In this document: piece by piece, positions 27,568-39,824 of the stretch
How the letters are laid out: each line of letters opens with the position of its first letter
Numbering within the stretch: the first letter of the stretch is position 1
NCBI GenBank assembly: GCA_012862575.1
Contig: BLSF01000001.1
Coordinates: 186,001 to 250,000 of the forward strand
Length of the DNA stretch: 64,000 nt
Reading direction: 5' to 3'
DNA from: Parietichytrium sp. I65-24A
Taxonomy: Eukaryota > Sar > Bigyra > Thraustochytrida > Thraustochytriidae
Translations under genes and position numbers: made by a program
Notes under the pieces: model-generated
The model's database searches: none
What the model was told of the DNA's origin: nothing
The model's input: the letters and a program-made list of their open reading frames with translations, nothing else

Positions 27568-30500
27568 TTCCTTTTCCCACTTCGATGCCGGTTCACAGCA
27601 GATTGCAATAAAACCCTCGCGTCGCGACTTGCGTTTTCGACGTGTTCTTTTCCTGGCTGATCGCCCACGTACTGGGCACAACCAAAAACACCTCTTTGAT
27701 TCGGATTTGCCTGTCTTCTCAGATCACAAGAGCCGTGACACTTGAGTCGAGTGCTCTGTACTGTGTACTAGGCAGACTTTGACAACATCCACAGTCTAGT
27801 CCTAGTCCATTCCACTTATCGCCACGAAGCACTCGTATTCCACTTCTATTAGAGCGCACTGTACGCTCTACGCACAGTTCACCCAGTGCGCACCACTTCT
27901 TCCCCTCTCTCTCTTTCTCTCCTTCCCTCCCTCTCTCCTCCTTCCCATTCTTCCATTCTCTTAACATGAATTAACTGTAAAATAATTTCTTCCTTTTTTC
28001 CTCTCCCTAACGCGTCCACGGGCATGTTGTGTTCGAGGTAAAGTCGCCCACGTGGTCCAGTTGCGCTCTAGTGCTGACGGGGAATGGACTAATTGGCTCG
28101 CATTTCTCCTGCTCGCAACTAACGCAGCTTCTCACAAATTTGCACTCTGCTCTGCAGCAAGTTATTACCTCCACTCCTGGTGCTCTCTGTCGAAATGAAT
28201 GAATTGTGTCAATGTCAGCACGCCACCTGCGCTTGGCAAGGGGGTGTGCTACTTCGCATTGCATTGTACTCATGGCTGCGAAACTCCTTGCAAGGGTTAC
28301 TTTCGAAGCGTTAAAGTTTGGGCGCCAATACGTCAATGTGGCAGGCATCATGCCTGCTGATCGATCCTCCTCCTCCTCCCTTGTTCTGGCTTTCTTTCTC
28401 CCTGGCCTCCTTCCGCACTTCCGCATGCCCAAGCTGCCCACTCAGGCTCTGTCGTCGATCGAGTTATCGAGTCATCGAGTTGAGCGAGAACTCCGTGTAC
28501 ACTTGGCTCTGGACTCGCTAGATGATGGCATGCGCGAGAGCCTTTGACATGAGAGAAAAGGAGGAGATTAGGGGGGGCCGGGGGCAGGGGGGCAGCGGCT
28601 TCACCAGCGATGGTAGCGACGGGTTGCAAACTTGCCGCCAGTGAGTTTTCCATCTCCGAGTCAGAGGTCTTGACAGACTTATGGAACGGTTGTTTGAAAC
28701 CTAGACTTGGAAAGGGGAGAGAAATGCAAAAGCAAGAAAAGCAACACCGGGAGCAAAAAATGTTAAAGTGGAAGCGAGAGCTAGCTCTCTGTGCGCATTT
28801 GAACTGCAACGTGCAACAACTCGTTTGTTATTCTTTCACATTTTCACATCTTCACATCTTCACATGTTTTCACGTGTTGTAATTCTCCTCGCGCCACTTT
28901 CATTCATTATACTTGCTACATAAATACCCAAAAGCCCAAACCACGTCTCACTATCTCAACATTGTTATAAAATTACATAAACTTCCTAATCATTTCTGAC
29001 TTTACAGTAGGCATACTAGTAGTACACCCTCTTCCTTTCCTTTCCATTTCCCAACACCGAGTCTCACAGATCTCACCCCGACTCCTACCGGTCGCTACGT
29101 GCCCATCAGCCTTTTCTCCTGATTCAAGCCGTAACGGCCTAGGAGGAGTCCCCACTCAAATCTCACATCCCTCACAAGCTGTCCCTGATAGTCATCGCTA
29201 CCCGTCCCCTACCACTCACACGGTACTGACTCCTATGCCCATCGATAAGTACGGTATACGGTTTGGCTATAAGTGCACCTATGTAATCGGGTAGTGAAAG
29301 AGGTGTGCACTACTTGCTCTCACAGTGGCGATCCATATCCAAAGTGACGAAAGCGAATGTGAGTCCTATAGAACAGAATACAGAGTCTTAGTATTCACAG
29401 ATGGGCGGGTGCTAGTGCCAAATGGACATAGTCGAGATAGTCTCGGAGGGACTCGGAAGTGGTAGAGTTATTGCCAGTGGTACCATTACAGAATCAGAAG
29501 ACGGAGATGTTGGAGATGATGGGATGAAAATGATTGTGATTCCTGTGCATTTCTGTGGCCTGATGCGCTGCGTCTGAAAACAACTCTGGAAGAACTCTTG
29601 AAGTGGCTGCAACCCTGCCCTGCCAGTGGTACAGTGGAACAACACATGGGCAACCCTTCCGCGGAATGAGCATGGACGCTGGAGGCTGCGTTGTCTCCAG
29701 CTAGAGGTTTGCACAGCATAGCGGTAGCTGCAGACCGTTCCAGCTTTTTCACGAGTCTTCTTTACGGCAGTTGGATCTTTTTGCAGGAAATGGACACTCG
29801 CTCGCAACGGAATTGATGCGCATTTCGGGTATCTTGATCAAAATGCTCCCAAAATACCTCACCCCTTCAAGTGCCAATAAGTGAATTTAGCGCTTGTTCT
29901 CGGATGTGCTCATGAAACTTTGAGAGCTGCTGTGCCGGCCTTCTGACAGAATCGGGCAAAGATCGACCGCCTCAGAATCCTAAATTCTAAATTTTGCGAC
30001 TTCGCACACCCTCCACACTACTCGACCCGGTTGGTAGCTTTTGGATCGCTTAGGGTACTTTCTAATTGACTGTAAGCTTGTACTCGCTTGCAGAAAAAGA
30101 TTCGAGCTCGGTGCTAGGCCTGGATACTGTTTTGCCCTGCACGTGGTAGCAGGTGTGCGGATCTTTTAGTGGAATTTGGCTCTTTTGCGATCCGCATCTA
30201 TCCTGTCTGCGTGAGTCTGGGCCACTGATTCTTTGACTTCATGCCAAGTGGGCAACCTGATGCAACGTATGAGATCCTTGCGCAGCCTACTGTTCAAATT
30301 TTGGCGTTCACAGTGAACGCTAGGTCTGGTCACAAAGCGTCTTCGAGCCTCAGTGTGCGTCAGCTGCGCACGGTATTGCGAGTTATTGCGACGACAAATC
30401 GGTGTTGAGCCAACTTCCTGGAAACGCGCGTGTCCGCACAAGTGTTCTTTGGGTTTCCTTTTTCCAATCAATTTGGAGATTCTGAATGCATTACTTTGCC

Positions 30501-31935
30501 CTCAACTTGAGCGAACCAGCTCTTCGAAGGTGCAGAGTCTGCAGAGATTCACTCGCAGGCGAGGGTCACCGCATGTCACAGCCTTCCAGGTTCCACTTCA
30601 AGGCTCAGCGTACTATCTAGCTAGCTATAACACCCTTGCCTATGAATGGGGCGCCCCAAGTCAGAAAGGTGAGTCTAAAGTCTAGGCTAAGGACTAGATA
30701 AAAGTGCCAGGATTCTAGAGTATTCCGCCCCCCTCCCCCCCCCGCATTCTATTCCACTCTTCTTAGGACAGGGAACGAAATTTCTTTGACCGTAATCCCA
30801 GTTGGCCTTTTTTTCATGAAATTTCTCACTGCGTCACAGTGTTTCAACGCCAGCGTTCCAAACGGTCTCTGCACACCAAATGTTGGCTGGCGGAAGGGCA
30901 GATAGGGAGATAAAGAAGAGCTGCGTTGACATCGAGACCCGATGAATCGCGTGCCACGGAGCATCGTGATGCCATGGTGCCATGCCACAGAAGTAGAAAG
31001 GTTTGGCATAGCTCCAAGTCGATACCGAATGGTGTGCTAGTGCTGTACCAGCAAGCCCGCGTTGGATAGCTGTCAGTCCTTTCTCCAAAGGTAGGTGCAA
31101 CAACAAACGAGACTTGTCCCTCCCCGAAACCCAGCCTCCCGCCTTTCGATGCGAGTTCAGGACATTGTAAATGGATTACAAGTTGCGCACCGACAGTGAC
31201 CCAGACTTGTAACGTTTCATTCATTGAACAAAATTGAAATTGAAATAAAATCTAAATTTATGTTAACCAAACGTATGGACTTTCCTCCCGGCATGTAACA
31301 TTTTCAGAACCATATACTGTACTGGTAAACCATGGGCGTCCCACTACAGACTACAGAGGAGTTAGACAAGTTCCGTAGACGAAGTTGGCACGTGGGCAGT
31401 TTTGCAATGGTTTTGATGTGCCTGGGATTGTCTGGGTCAAAAAGCTTGTGAAAAAGTAAAAGTATGAAGAGTATGCCACGACTTGGAGTGGACGAGACGA
31501 GTACGAGATGGACTTCGCCATTGCAGTATTCGTGCCTGAACACATCATGCACATGGAGTTGTTCCGGCCTTCTTCACGTGACATGATGGGACAGCGATTT
31601 CAATCCAAGTACTGACTCACTGCGCCGGCCATGTACGGTAGTACGTCACTTTTGCCTGACAATCAAGATGAAATAGATTGCAACGTCTCATCATGTCTCA
31701 TCGCCCCTACCGGGACAGAGCGGACTGCAAGGGCGTAGTTTCGCCCGTCGCGGCCGAGTCTGAAGGGTTTAGGTTTCAGGAATCACGAATCAGGACCCGA
31801 GGGAGAAAGCCCGCAAAGGTCGCAGAGGTAAGGGGAACAGAAAGTACATTTGTGCGTCATGCCGCGTCATCTGATGTCGCTCTAGACAAGGCCAACTTAT
31901 ATGTGTCAAGGTTTCGTGCATGTGGCGTGAGAGGG

Positions 31936-32194
31936 NNNNNNNNNNNNNNNNNNNNNNNNNNNNNNNNNNNNNNNNNNNNNNNNNNNNNNNNNNNNNNNNN
32001 NNNNNNNNNNNNNNNNNNNNNNNNNNNNNNNNNNNNNNNNNNNNNNNNNNNNNNNNNNNNNNNNNNNNNNNNNNNNNNNNNNNNNNNNNNNNNNNNNNNN
32101 NNNNNNNNNNNNNNNNNNNNNNNNNNNNNNNNNNNNNNNNNNNNNNNNNNNNNNNNNNNNNNNNNNNNNNNNNNNNNNNNNNNNNNNNNNNNNN
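31936..32194. other. Assembly gap (259 N)
   Basis: An uninterrupted run of N shows this is a scaffold join; the true size and content are unknown. The flanks (GAGAGGG on the left, GGGGGGAGG on the right) suggest a G-rich or purine-rich repeat that broke assembly. Confidence 0.98.
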
Positions 32195-33639
32195 GGGGGG
32201 AGGCGGGTTCGCCAGTGGTCAGTTCTGGTTCGAAGGGAGGCAAGTAACAAAAGGAGGCCCCGCCGTCATCGGTGAAGATAGGGAAGATAACGGCGCAAAA
32301 GTGGAGAAGAAGAAGGAGGTAATGTGTGGCGGAGTGTGCCGGTACTGACATTGACAACTTTCAGCATCCACGGTGACCTATTGGAGGAAGCGTTCACAGT
32401 CACTGCCCGTCCGAAGCTTTCCCAAGGCTTGGCAACGTCGCAAGTACACTTGTGTGTACCGGCAAGCCTGACTTTGCCCCTTCACCTAAAATTGAGCATT
32501 TTGACCGTATGGAAAAGCTAATCGCCGCGAAAACAGGTCATTGACCGGTACTCCAAGCACATACCGCGGGTCCGCAATGCCTGATGGGCAATGGCGCGCA
32601 GGTCCTGACGCTCACTCATCAAATCAAACAAAAACGCAAGAGGGGGCACTCTATTCGCGTTGCACGCCAAATGCGCTCCGTGGGAAGTGCTCTCGCTGAA
32701 TAGTTTCTGCGCTGACACTGCTATGTGGTACTCAGAACACGGCGAAAAGCCGACCAGGTTGGTGTGGTTATCGTTGGCGAGCAGTACTCGTTTATTGGTG
32801 TCAAGAGCAGTGCGGAGCTCCAGCTTTTGCGCAGTTATTAGCGAGAACGTCTTTCGTCAAAACTTTGGCTCCAATATTTCTTCCTTCGCCTGAGGCGAAC
32901 CAAATCGCGAAATCGCGGCCAGTCAGCCGCTCAAGTAATGCTGCACCCATGTCGGAAGCAGCTTTGTGCCCCAGTCAAATAGCGGTCGGCAAAAAGTCAA
33001 AACCGCCACAAAAGTAAAGCTTCGAAACATCAACATCTGCTTCTGCGTGAAGACAGCTTTGGCCGAATCAGCGAATTGGCAATCGTGCTCTGAGGGCCAA
33101 GTCTTTTTATACCATTTGGCGAGATGCAGCGAGATGTAAAATTGCCACTGGCCAGGTTTTCTTTTGCCTCTTTGATCCATTTCGGTCTTCATCTCACTCA
33201 CTGTCCATCATTTGTTCCCCATGTGCAGCGATAATACGACTATTTCAGCGATGCATGTACTTGCAAGGATTCATCACTACTGATATCAATAAATAGTTCT
33301 ACAATATTATTCTACAGTTTAGAATAATGCCGCGACTACCTAATTATCTTGAAAACCCTTGACTCACTCCTGAACCCTCTTGACCCATCCTCCTCCACCA
33401 CTCTAAGCTTTACGCTAGCTAAAACCCTAACCAGCAGTTGCGCCATTTCCCCGAGGACACACGGAGGGGTACGCCGTGTCGAGTACTCGAGTACCACCTT
33501 GGCTCGTATAGAAAAGGGTATAAAATCACCGGTAATCAACCGAAGGGTGCTCGCAAAGGAATCGTCGTTCAGTACTGACGCTCCCTCAGGCTGTACTGTG
33601 AGTAACTTGTCGCGAACGGTTGCCACTTTCGTTGCTCTT

Positions 33640-33780
33640 GATCGATCCATTGATCCATTGATCCATTGACCCATTGACCCATTGATCAACTGATCAATTG
33701 ATCCATTGGTCCAAGGTCAGAGGTCGTTGTAGCCGTTGTAGTCGTTGCAGCCGTTGTAGCCATTGTAGCCGTTTAAGCCG
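33640..33780. repeat. Two adjacent minisatellites (10-bp and 9-bp units)
   Basis: The 33640-33712 segment is built from TCCATTGATC/TCCATTGACC units of about 10 bp. The 33723-33780 segment is built from GTTGTAGCC units of 9 bp. They lie 240-380 bp upstream of the SNARE start. Confidence 0.8.
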
Positions 33781-34021
33781 TGCGTGCCAGAAAGGAAGAG
33801 CAGGAGGCGTTGGTTTGGCTACGTGGAGCGTTGTCGGAGTGCTTAATTGGGCGTGTGTATGCTGGGATTGACATATAGAGTTGGGCGAGCCAGCACTGGT
33901 GGCCATTTGGGCGGAGTTTGAATTTTGACCGTGGCAAAAGTGTGCCGTACGGGGACGGTTGAGATCGCACGCTGGTAGCTAAAGTGTTTGGACATCTGTG
34001 ACATCTGGAGTCTTTAGAGCC

Positions 34022-34794
34022 ATGTCGGACCTTCCGTTTTGGGACGATGAGTTCGCCGAGCGGCTCGGAGATGCCAAGCGGCGCGTAGATAGTGCAAAGC
34101 TCCTGCAAGGGGAGCAGAAGGACCGCGAGCTGACGAAATGCGAGCAACTGCTGGAGGATATCACGTCGACCACGCGGAGGAGCTTCAACATGGAGCTGCG
34201 CATGGGACCTGCGGACACAAAGCAAATCTACCAGAGCAAACTTGACGAGTACGATCGACGGCTGGAGGAAATTAGAACTGCCATCAAATGGGAGCGGAAG
34301 ACGCTGCAAGGCAGCCAGGACGATCGCTCGGCTCTATTCGGAAACCGAACAAAAGCAGACGCTGGCGCGGCGCCTGGGAAGTCTGTCAGCCGGGACGATA
34401 TGCTATCGGAGACGCACCAAACACAAAACAAGATTGAGGAGTCCTTGCAGAGAACTCTTCGTGTTGTTGATGACACGAACAAGCTTGGTGGGGAGACTGT
34501 GAATCGGATGCAAGAAGATGTAGAAAAGCTTGAGGACGTAATGCGCAATGTGGACGCCATCCAATCGGAGCTGGACAAAGCCAAACAAATTTTGACCTCG
34601 TAAGTTTTCTTGTCATTGTGATTGTCATTGCCATAGAAAACAATAGGGTCGCGAAAGTTGAAGCTGACATTCTCGGACTTTCTAGTTTTGTAAAACGAGC
34701 AGCTACCGACAAGTTGTTGGTGACATTCGTACTCTTAATTATTCTTGCTGTGCTCGGCTTAATCGTGTACTTGGCAGTTCGACCAGAAACATGA
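34022..34794 (+). CDS. NPSN-type Qb-SNARE, two exons
   Basis: Exons 34022-34599 and 34647-34794 give 241 residues. The 47-nt intron starts GTAAGT and ends ATAG; an earlier AG at 34636 would give an immediate stop. The N-terminal helical part (about 10-105) includes ELRMGPADTKQIYQSKLDEY. The SNARE motif runs from about 135 to 205, with ETHQTQNKIEESLQRTLRVV, DDTNKLGGETVNRMQ and VEKLEDVMRNVDAIQ heptads. The C-terminal part VKRAATDKLLVTF plus a membrane anchor (about 218-236) and a seven-residue tail is very close to plant NPSN proteins (their GRQVATDKCIMAF). Vti1 is the nearest alternative, but the ATDK-type juxtamembrane segment favours NPSN. Role: membrane fusion, in plants at the cell plate and plasma membrane. 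NPSN is known from plants and many protists but not from animals or fungi. Confidence 0.85.
34600..34646 (+). other. 47-nt spliceosomal intron in SNARE gene
   Basis: GTAAGT donor, TTGTCATTGTGATTG-rich body, TAG acceptor. Removing it joins the SNARE helix in frame to the membrane anchor. Confidence 0.85.
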
Positions 34795-35009
34795 TTTACT
34801 TACTTTCCGTGAACCAATGGATCTGCAGCAGCGCGTCTTCCGTTCTCACAAGCTCGTAATTTTCAGGTAGCTAGCTATACATACACCATTGTTTTCCTCG
34901 CTTCTTTCGCGACAGAAATAAGAGGAAATATAACGAAAAAATTGTGCGCAACCATCACCTCTTCGTTTTTCCGATGCAATTTTTACTTTTCTACCAAAAA
35001 ACATTCAAT

Positions 35010-38000
35010 TTACAAAAGGCGTTGTTGAAGCAGCTCCATGTGTCGGTCGAGTTGCATCACGATCGGATGGTCATGATCGTACAGGCCAGTGGACAGCAGT
35101 TCCTCCTTCTCACGACAGAGCCTATCGAGCTCCGCGGCACAGTCTTGCGGGGACTTTCGAGACGACGACGGGCGGGTGGGTGATTCACTCTTGTCGGAGA
35201 AGCTTTCAGTTTGGCGTCTCTGCTGCACAGCCATCGAAAAAGGAGCGCTTATTGTTGGTTGCCGGAGAGTTGCCGCGCGAAGCTCTTGCAACTCTTGACG
35301 AAGCTGCTGAAGGTGTTGCCGGTCACCGTCAAGTACGTAGCGTTCTTCCCTTGCGAGATACTCCAATCTCATATTGTCCAGCTGTCTTTCGGCCCGAAGG
35401 CTTCCTTCTTTGCGATGGGTGTCAAGTTCCTTGGCTAACTGAGCCACGCGAGCACGAAGCCCCTCTTTCGCAAGCTTTTCGGCTGCGAGACGCTCTTTCT
35501 CTTGCTCAAGTTGGGCGTGAAGCTGAGCATTCTGTCCCTGAAGCTTGGCAATCTCGCGCTGGAGTGCCGCTTCCGTTGTTTGTCGAGCCTTGTCTCGAAA
35601 TGCAGCAAAGTCATCTTCAAGCTTTCGTGCCGCTTTATCCTTCTGCTCAATTGACTTTCTGAGGCGTGTCACTTCAGCTTCCAACGCTGCGCATTTGTTT
35701 TTCTGGACACTGACTTGGTGGTCGCATTCCTCTCGAGTTCTTCTGCTCAGGAGCTCGAGATCCACAAGACGCTGGTCAGCGGCTCTTTGAAGATCTACTT
35801 CAAGTTTGGCACAATTTCGCTCTCGCTTCTCGGCGTCAACCAACGCCCGCTCCATTCGTTTCTCCAAGGCTCTAAATTCCTCCTGAGCTGCGCGAATTGC
35901 GACAGCACGCTCGTGCTCGCGCCTTGCCCACGCTTGCTCCAGCTCAGACATTCGCACTGCCTCCTTCTCTTTCATCTCGATTTCCCAAGCTAGCTTTTGT
36001 TCGGCACCCCATTCCTCAAACTCCGCATACGCCGTTCGAAGCATCTCCAATGCCTGATCGTGATCTATTTGCTCAGTGCGTGGCTCTTCGCGAGGTGGCG
36101 GTGGCGGATCGTCTTCTTCATCGTCGTGCAAATCCGCTTCATGTTCCAACTCCGTATCTAGCCTGCTTTGGCCAACCTCCGGCGTCGGTGCCGAGGCGCG
36201 CTTGAGATCGTCGACGGAGACATCATCAGCTCCTCCGAGCCTCGTGCGACGACCATGTTGAGTAACCTCAGCCCCCGCGGGACCCAAGTTTTCAAGAGTC
36301 AGAACGCACTTCACTGTGGCTACCTTGCGTACGTTTCCACCTTCTGAAGGAGGGTCAGTATCACTGCCACCAAAAGAGCAAATTGTCAATTCTGCATCCA
36401 AAACCTGTACTCGGACTTCTGGAAGATCTAATTGCTTTTGCGCTCTTTCTAAGCGCCGCTTGGCCGTCCCGAGGGAGACGGAGCCCCCCACATCAGCAGA
36501 AAGCTCGCCTGTCTTGAGAACTTTGTTTTTATGTGCTTGAAGTGCTTCAAGTTTGCTAAACGTTTGCCCAGCCCAAGAAAAGTGTGGTCTCTGTCTCAAC
36601 AGCTTACGCAGCGGCAAGGCTGCAAATCCCAATCTTCTATCCGAAGTGTATCTGTCCTTGTGCCACATTTCGACAACGACAGGCTCGGCCTGGGCCAGGT
36701 GCTCCAGCTCATCAGACGTCGCAGAGAATTGAAAAAGCCGCAAGCCGTGTGGAATTATTCTCTCCGTAAAGCGATCTACCAGTATAGGCGGCCGTGTTTG
36801 AAAAACCTGTACGCCTCCCAGCTTTTTGCTGGAATATTGCAAATAAGCCGAGTATGTATTCGTGTCGATGCCTTTAATTGATCGTAGGTCGATCGTCATT
36901 CGGTACTCCATCATGTTTGTCCCTTCCTCGGTGTCATTCCCTCCCATTGGCCCAGCGTTGATAAACGTGGACAGGTTGACCGGTCGTGGATCCGTAGAAC
37001 CTGTTCTGCCAAGGTCTTCGCCAGAACGCTCCTGGGGCAACATGGAGCAAGTGAGAAATGCAGCTCCTCGAACTGCACCCTTCCCATCACGAAGAGCGAC
37101 TGAGATCTGAGAGGCGTTTCCAGCCTCTGTCGGTAGTTTCCCACTGCAAATTACCCGCCCGTCACCATCTGCGGGGGTGAGCCGAACTTGGATATCGGCG
37201 ACACTTGATTGGGGGACATTGAGATACAGATCCGCTAATGCGCTGTTCGACATCTCTCCGTATGGATCACATACAAACCTTTGTGGGGACCTCGCCCATT
37301 GAGATCGATTATCCAGGGCCAATTCTACTTGGAAGCCAGCTTCCCATGCCGGCTCTTGCCCAGCAGATTCTTCCTGAGTTTCGTCGAATGGATTGAGCTC
37401 GAACTCGGTTAGTCGAATATTAAAGAGCGGCGGAGCTTGGGTGATTGCCTCATACTGTTGGGAGGCGGGCAAAGCATCTGTTTGAGCAAAATTATCGGTT
37501 TCCTGAAGAGCGGAGCCTTCTGTCATCGTGCTGGTGTTCGAAACATGTTTCTCCACTTTGCCGTCCACAAAGAGCTCCAAAACCACTGCGATCGATGGAG
37601 CCGAGGTATGCTTTGCAGCTAAATGGTAAGGTTGCTGCGGAGCGAACGAAAAAGCACAGTTACTCGTCGCTTGGGTGAATTCGAGCCCCGATGAAAAAAG
37701 AGAGTCAAACTCGAGCAATGCAGAGCCAAGCACGATCTTTTCTTTCTTGGATGAAATCTCTCTTCCGCACAATAGAACGCGAAGAGGCATGTCCTCTAGT
37801 AAAAAGGCTAGCTCTTCCTTGGTACTCCTAATCTTGAAAGAATCTCGAATTGGAGCGAATTTTGGGAACTTTAGTGACCGAAACCGATCGGTATCGATTT
37901 GGAGACCAAATATGTGATAGCTTATCCAATACTCAAACTGCCCGGTCTCACTTCTCTTTTGTGCATCGCGTATAAGCCCTGCCAAGCCCGAGGCACTCTG

Positions 38001-38549
38001 CAAAGTGATGTATAATGTCATGTCAAAGTCCCCTCTCGATCCGACAAGAATGTACTCATTTGTGATTGCCACGCCAACATCATCGCCTCGAGTTCGCGGA
38101 CCAAGTCGATCCAAATGATCGTCGAGCTCCTCGCGTTGGCCCCTAAGGTTCCGCACGAAGACTTGGAAGACGACGAACCCAGCGAACCCGTTGCTGCTCT
38201 GAATGCTCCTTTCCAGCCCTCCCATGGGCCCCGGTCCTGAGGAGAACTCCACGTCTCGAAGGTCAAACTGAACAAACCCCATCACATCGTCGTCCAACTC
38301 AATGTCCAGCCTGAGTCTTGGCTGGTGCGCTTGGATCCTCGCAAAGTCTTTCGCACTCACCCTCCATGTCAGGCAGGTATCCGGGCTCTCGTTCCACTCA
38401 AATCTCCCCAATCTGACATCTGCAGTACCCGTCCTTCTTAGCACTCCTTCAACTGTTGCTGAGGCGCATACATTCCCATCATGCACCGCATCCCGTCCCT
38501 TGTAAACTTCCTTCAGCGCCAACACTCTCACCACCAGCTCGCGCTGCAT
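35010..38549 (-). CDS. CEP120: CEP120-like centriolar protein
   Basis: 1179 residues, one exon, ATG at 38549. The N-terminus is a C2-like beta domain (ELVVRVLALKEVYKGRD, then FVQFDLRDVEF). Two more C2-like regions follow, at about 160-330 and 560-760. After a Pro-rich linker (DDPPPPPREEP, about 840) comes a long coiled coil (about 855-1110) whose order of blocks follows human CEP120: EYKAAL-type start, a REECDHQV block, an LEYLAREERYV block. The C-terminus LCREKEELLSTGLYDHDHP, followed by an LDRHME helix, matches CEP120's closing RDTLMRTGVY and LDRQIRE blocks. CEP120 drives centriole elongation and ciliogenesis, so the organism should build centrioles and flagella in some stage. The gene is convergent with the SNARE gene. 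Confidence 0.82.
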   Translation of the reverse strand: MQRELVVRVLALKEVYKGRDAVHDGNVCASATVEGVLRRTGTADVRLGRFEWNESPDTCLTWRVSAKDFARIQAHQPRLRLDIELDDDVMGFVQFDLRDVEFSSGPGPMGGLERSIQSSNGFAGFVVFQVFVRNLRGQREELDDHLDRLGPRTRGDDVGVAITNEYILVGSRGDFDMTLYITLQSASGLAGLIRDAQKRSETGQFEYWISYHIFGLQIDTDRFRSLKFPKFAPIRDSFKIRSTKEELAFLLEDMPLRVLLCGREISSKKEKIVLGSALLEFDSLFSSGLEFTQATSNCAFSFAPQQPYHLAAKHTSAPSIAVVLELFVDGKVEKHVSNTSTMTEGSALQETDNFAQTDALPASQQYEAITQAPPLFNIRLTEFELNPFDETQEESAGQEPAWEAGFQVELALDNRSQWARSPQRFVCDPYGEMSNSALADLYLNVPQSSVADIQVRLTPADGDGRVICSGKLPTEAGNASQISVALRDGKGAVRGAAFLTCSMLPQERSGEDLGRTGSTDPRPVNLSTFINAGPMGGNDTEEGTNMMEYRMTIDLRSIKGIDTNTYSAYLQYSSKKLGGVQVFQTRPPILVDRFTERIIPHGLRLFQFSATSDELEHLAQAEPVVVEMWHKDRYTSDRRLGFAALPLRKLLRQRPHFSWAGQTFSKLEALQAHKNKVLKTGELSADVGGSVSLGTAKRRLERAQKQLDLPEVRVQVLDAELTICSFGGSDTDPPSEGGNVRKVATVKCVLTLENLGPAGAEVTQHGRRTRLGGADDVSVDDLKRASAPTPEVGQSRLDTELEHEADLHDDEEDDPPPPPREEPRTEQIDHDQALEMLRTAYAEFEEWGAEQKLAWEIEMKEKEAVRMSELEQAWARREHERAVAIRAAQEEFRALEKRMERALVDAEKRERNCAKLEVDLQRAADQRLVDLELLSRRTREECDHQVSVQKNKCAALEAEVTRLRKSIEQKDKAARKLEDDFAAFRDKARQTTEAALQREIAKLQGQNAQLHAQLEQEKERLAAEKLAKEGLRARVAQLAKELDTHRKEGSLRAERQLDNMRLEYLAREERYVLDGDRQHLQQLRQELQELRAATLRQPTISAPFSMAVQQRRQTESFSDKSESPTRPSSSRKSPQDCAAELDRLCREKEELLSTGLYDHDHPIVMQLDRHMELLQQRLL

Positions 38550-39824
38550 TTCGCGAGCTGTTCAACTCTCTAACGTGCCCAATACAAACGAAAAAGTGCG
38601 AGGATCTCAGTCAATGTGAGCGAGGACACCGCGAATTTTCAGTCCTCGCACATAATCTGCGAGATCTTCAGTTTGCACACCGCGGATCTATCTATATATG
38701 TATATATATATAGAGAGAGAGAGAATGTGTGGGCGACCGCTGAGGGACGTTACTATTGACCGCGTACCCGCTTGCTGTGTACGCGGAGTGTACGCGGAGA
38801 GCACGTGAGGTGCTACTGTCGCGGATAGAGCTACAGCTACCCTCTGCTTTTTGAATTATTTTTTTGAGAGGGGAAAAGGAAGGGGAGCTACACTGCAACT
38901 ACTGCAACTGCGGAACGCAATAGATTTTCCCTCCGGCGAACAGCTCGCTGTTCTTTCGCTCTTTCCTCTTTCCTCTCCATAGGATCCATAGGATCCATAG
39001 GTAACGCTCTCTCCTCTGCGTAAGCAGTCTTAAGCTTTCCAGTGGATGAAGATTTGAGTAGGTGGTGGTAGAGGAGTCTAGGCGCATAGGAAGATATAGG
39101 AAGATATAGGCAAGAGGAAGAGGAAGGAGAAAGTGTCCTCGGCCGCGTCTAGGAGCACCGTTAGAGAAAATCCTATTGGAGCGCGAGGAGCCCCTCTTCC
39201 AGCGTTGTTCAAGTTGTTCAGCCCGTGCTACTTCAAGTTGCGTCGAAGAAGGAAGGCAAAATATTGTGACATCTGAGAAAAAGTTGGTTTGGTTCCGGGG
39301 TTTTACGTTCACTTTTACCTTTACTTTTTACTTTTTTCTTGTCTTTTTGTTGACTGTGAGTCAAGAAGATCTCCAAGAAGCCTTTGGCGAGGACTCAGAA
39401 ACTTAGAGAGGGAATTGTCATCGAGCGCCACATACTTGCACTGGCCGTGGAGAAAGCGAAAGTGAAATATAAAGTGAAAGTGAAAGTGAAAGTGAAAGCG
39501 AGTGATTGTCTGGGAACTCAAGCTTTGGGAAGATACTTTGCAAAGTTCATCGTTTTGTAGAGGCGAAGGCGGAGCGCTGAGTGCCTTGAAGCAGTTTATA
39601 TTCTTTTTTGCGTTCGTCATTGAACGTGGTTTCGCTGCCGAAGAGTTGTGTGTTGGCATTTGTTTCCATTCGGCTTGGTCTGTTGTTTGTTATTCGGGGA
39701 TAGATTTGGCGGCCAAACGTTTCACCATCTTTGTAGTTAGAATGCGATGGGAGGATCGTGGCAGTAATAGAAGATCGTAACTCAATTTGGAGAGACACAG
39801 AACTGCGTGCACAAGCAACTGCAA
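38550..39824. other. Divergent promoter region with microsatellites
   Basis: No gene is seen. There is a (TA)n-(GA)n block at 38689-38724, GGATCCATA repeats at 38982-39001, AGGAAGATAT repeats at 39090-39112, TTTACTTTT-type sequence at 39305-39335 and a (GTGAAA)n block at 39461-39500. TGACTGTGAGT lies at 39351-39361. Confidence 0.55.

Larger units (their letters stand above)
27568..34021. other. 6.4 kb gene-poor stretch, includes assembly gap
   Basis: No frame on either strand carries a recognisable protein or coding-like composition. Features seen are a CT-rich tract just upstream of the lectin-like gene (27898-27960), TTCACATC repeats (28837-28868), a C run (30728-30745), the N run, and two minisatellites just upstream of the SNARE gene. 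It could hold non-coding RNA or a gene lost in the gap. Confidence 0.45.

Noticed and set aside
29412-29807. Minus-strand frame of 131 codons in the gene-poor stretch
   Set aside because: Composition is Ser/Pro/Thr-biased from low-complexity DNA, the start is weak and no motif is seen.
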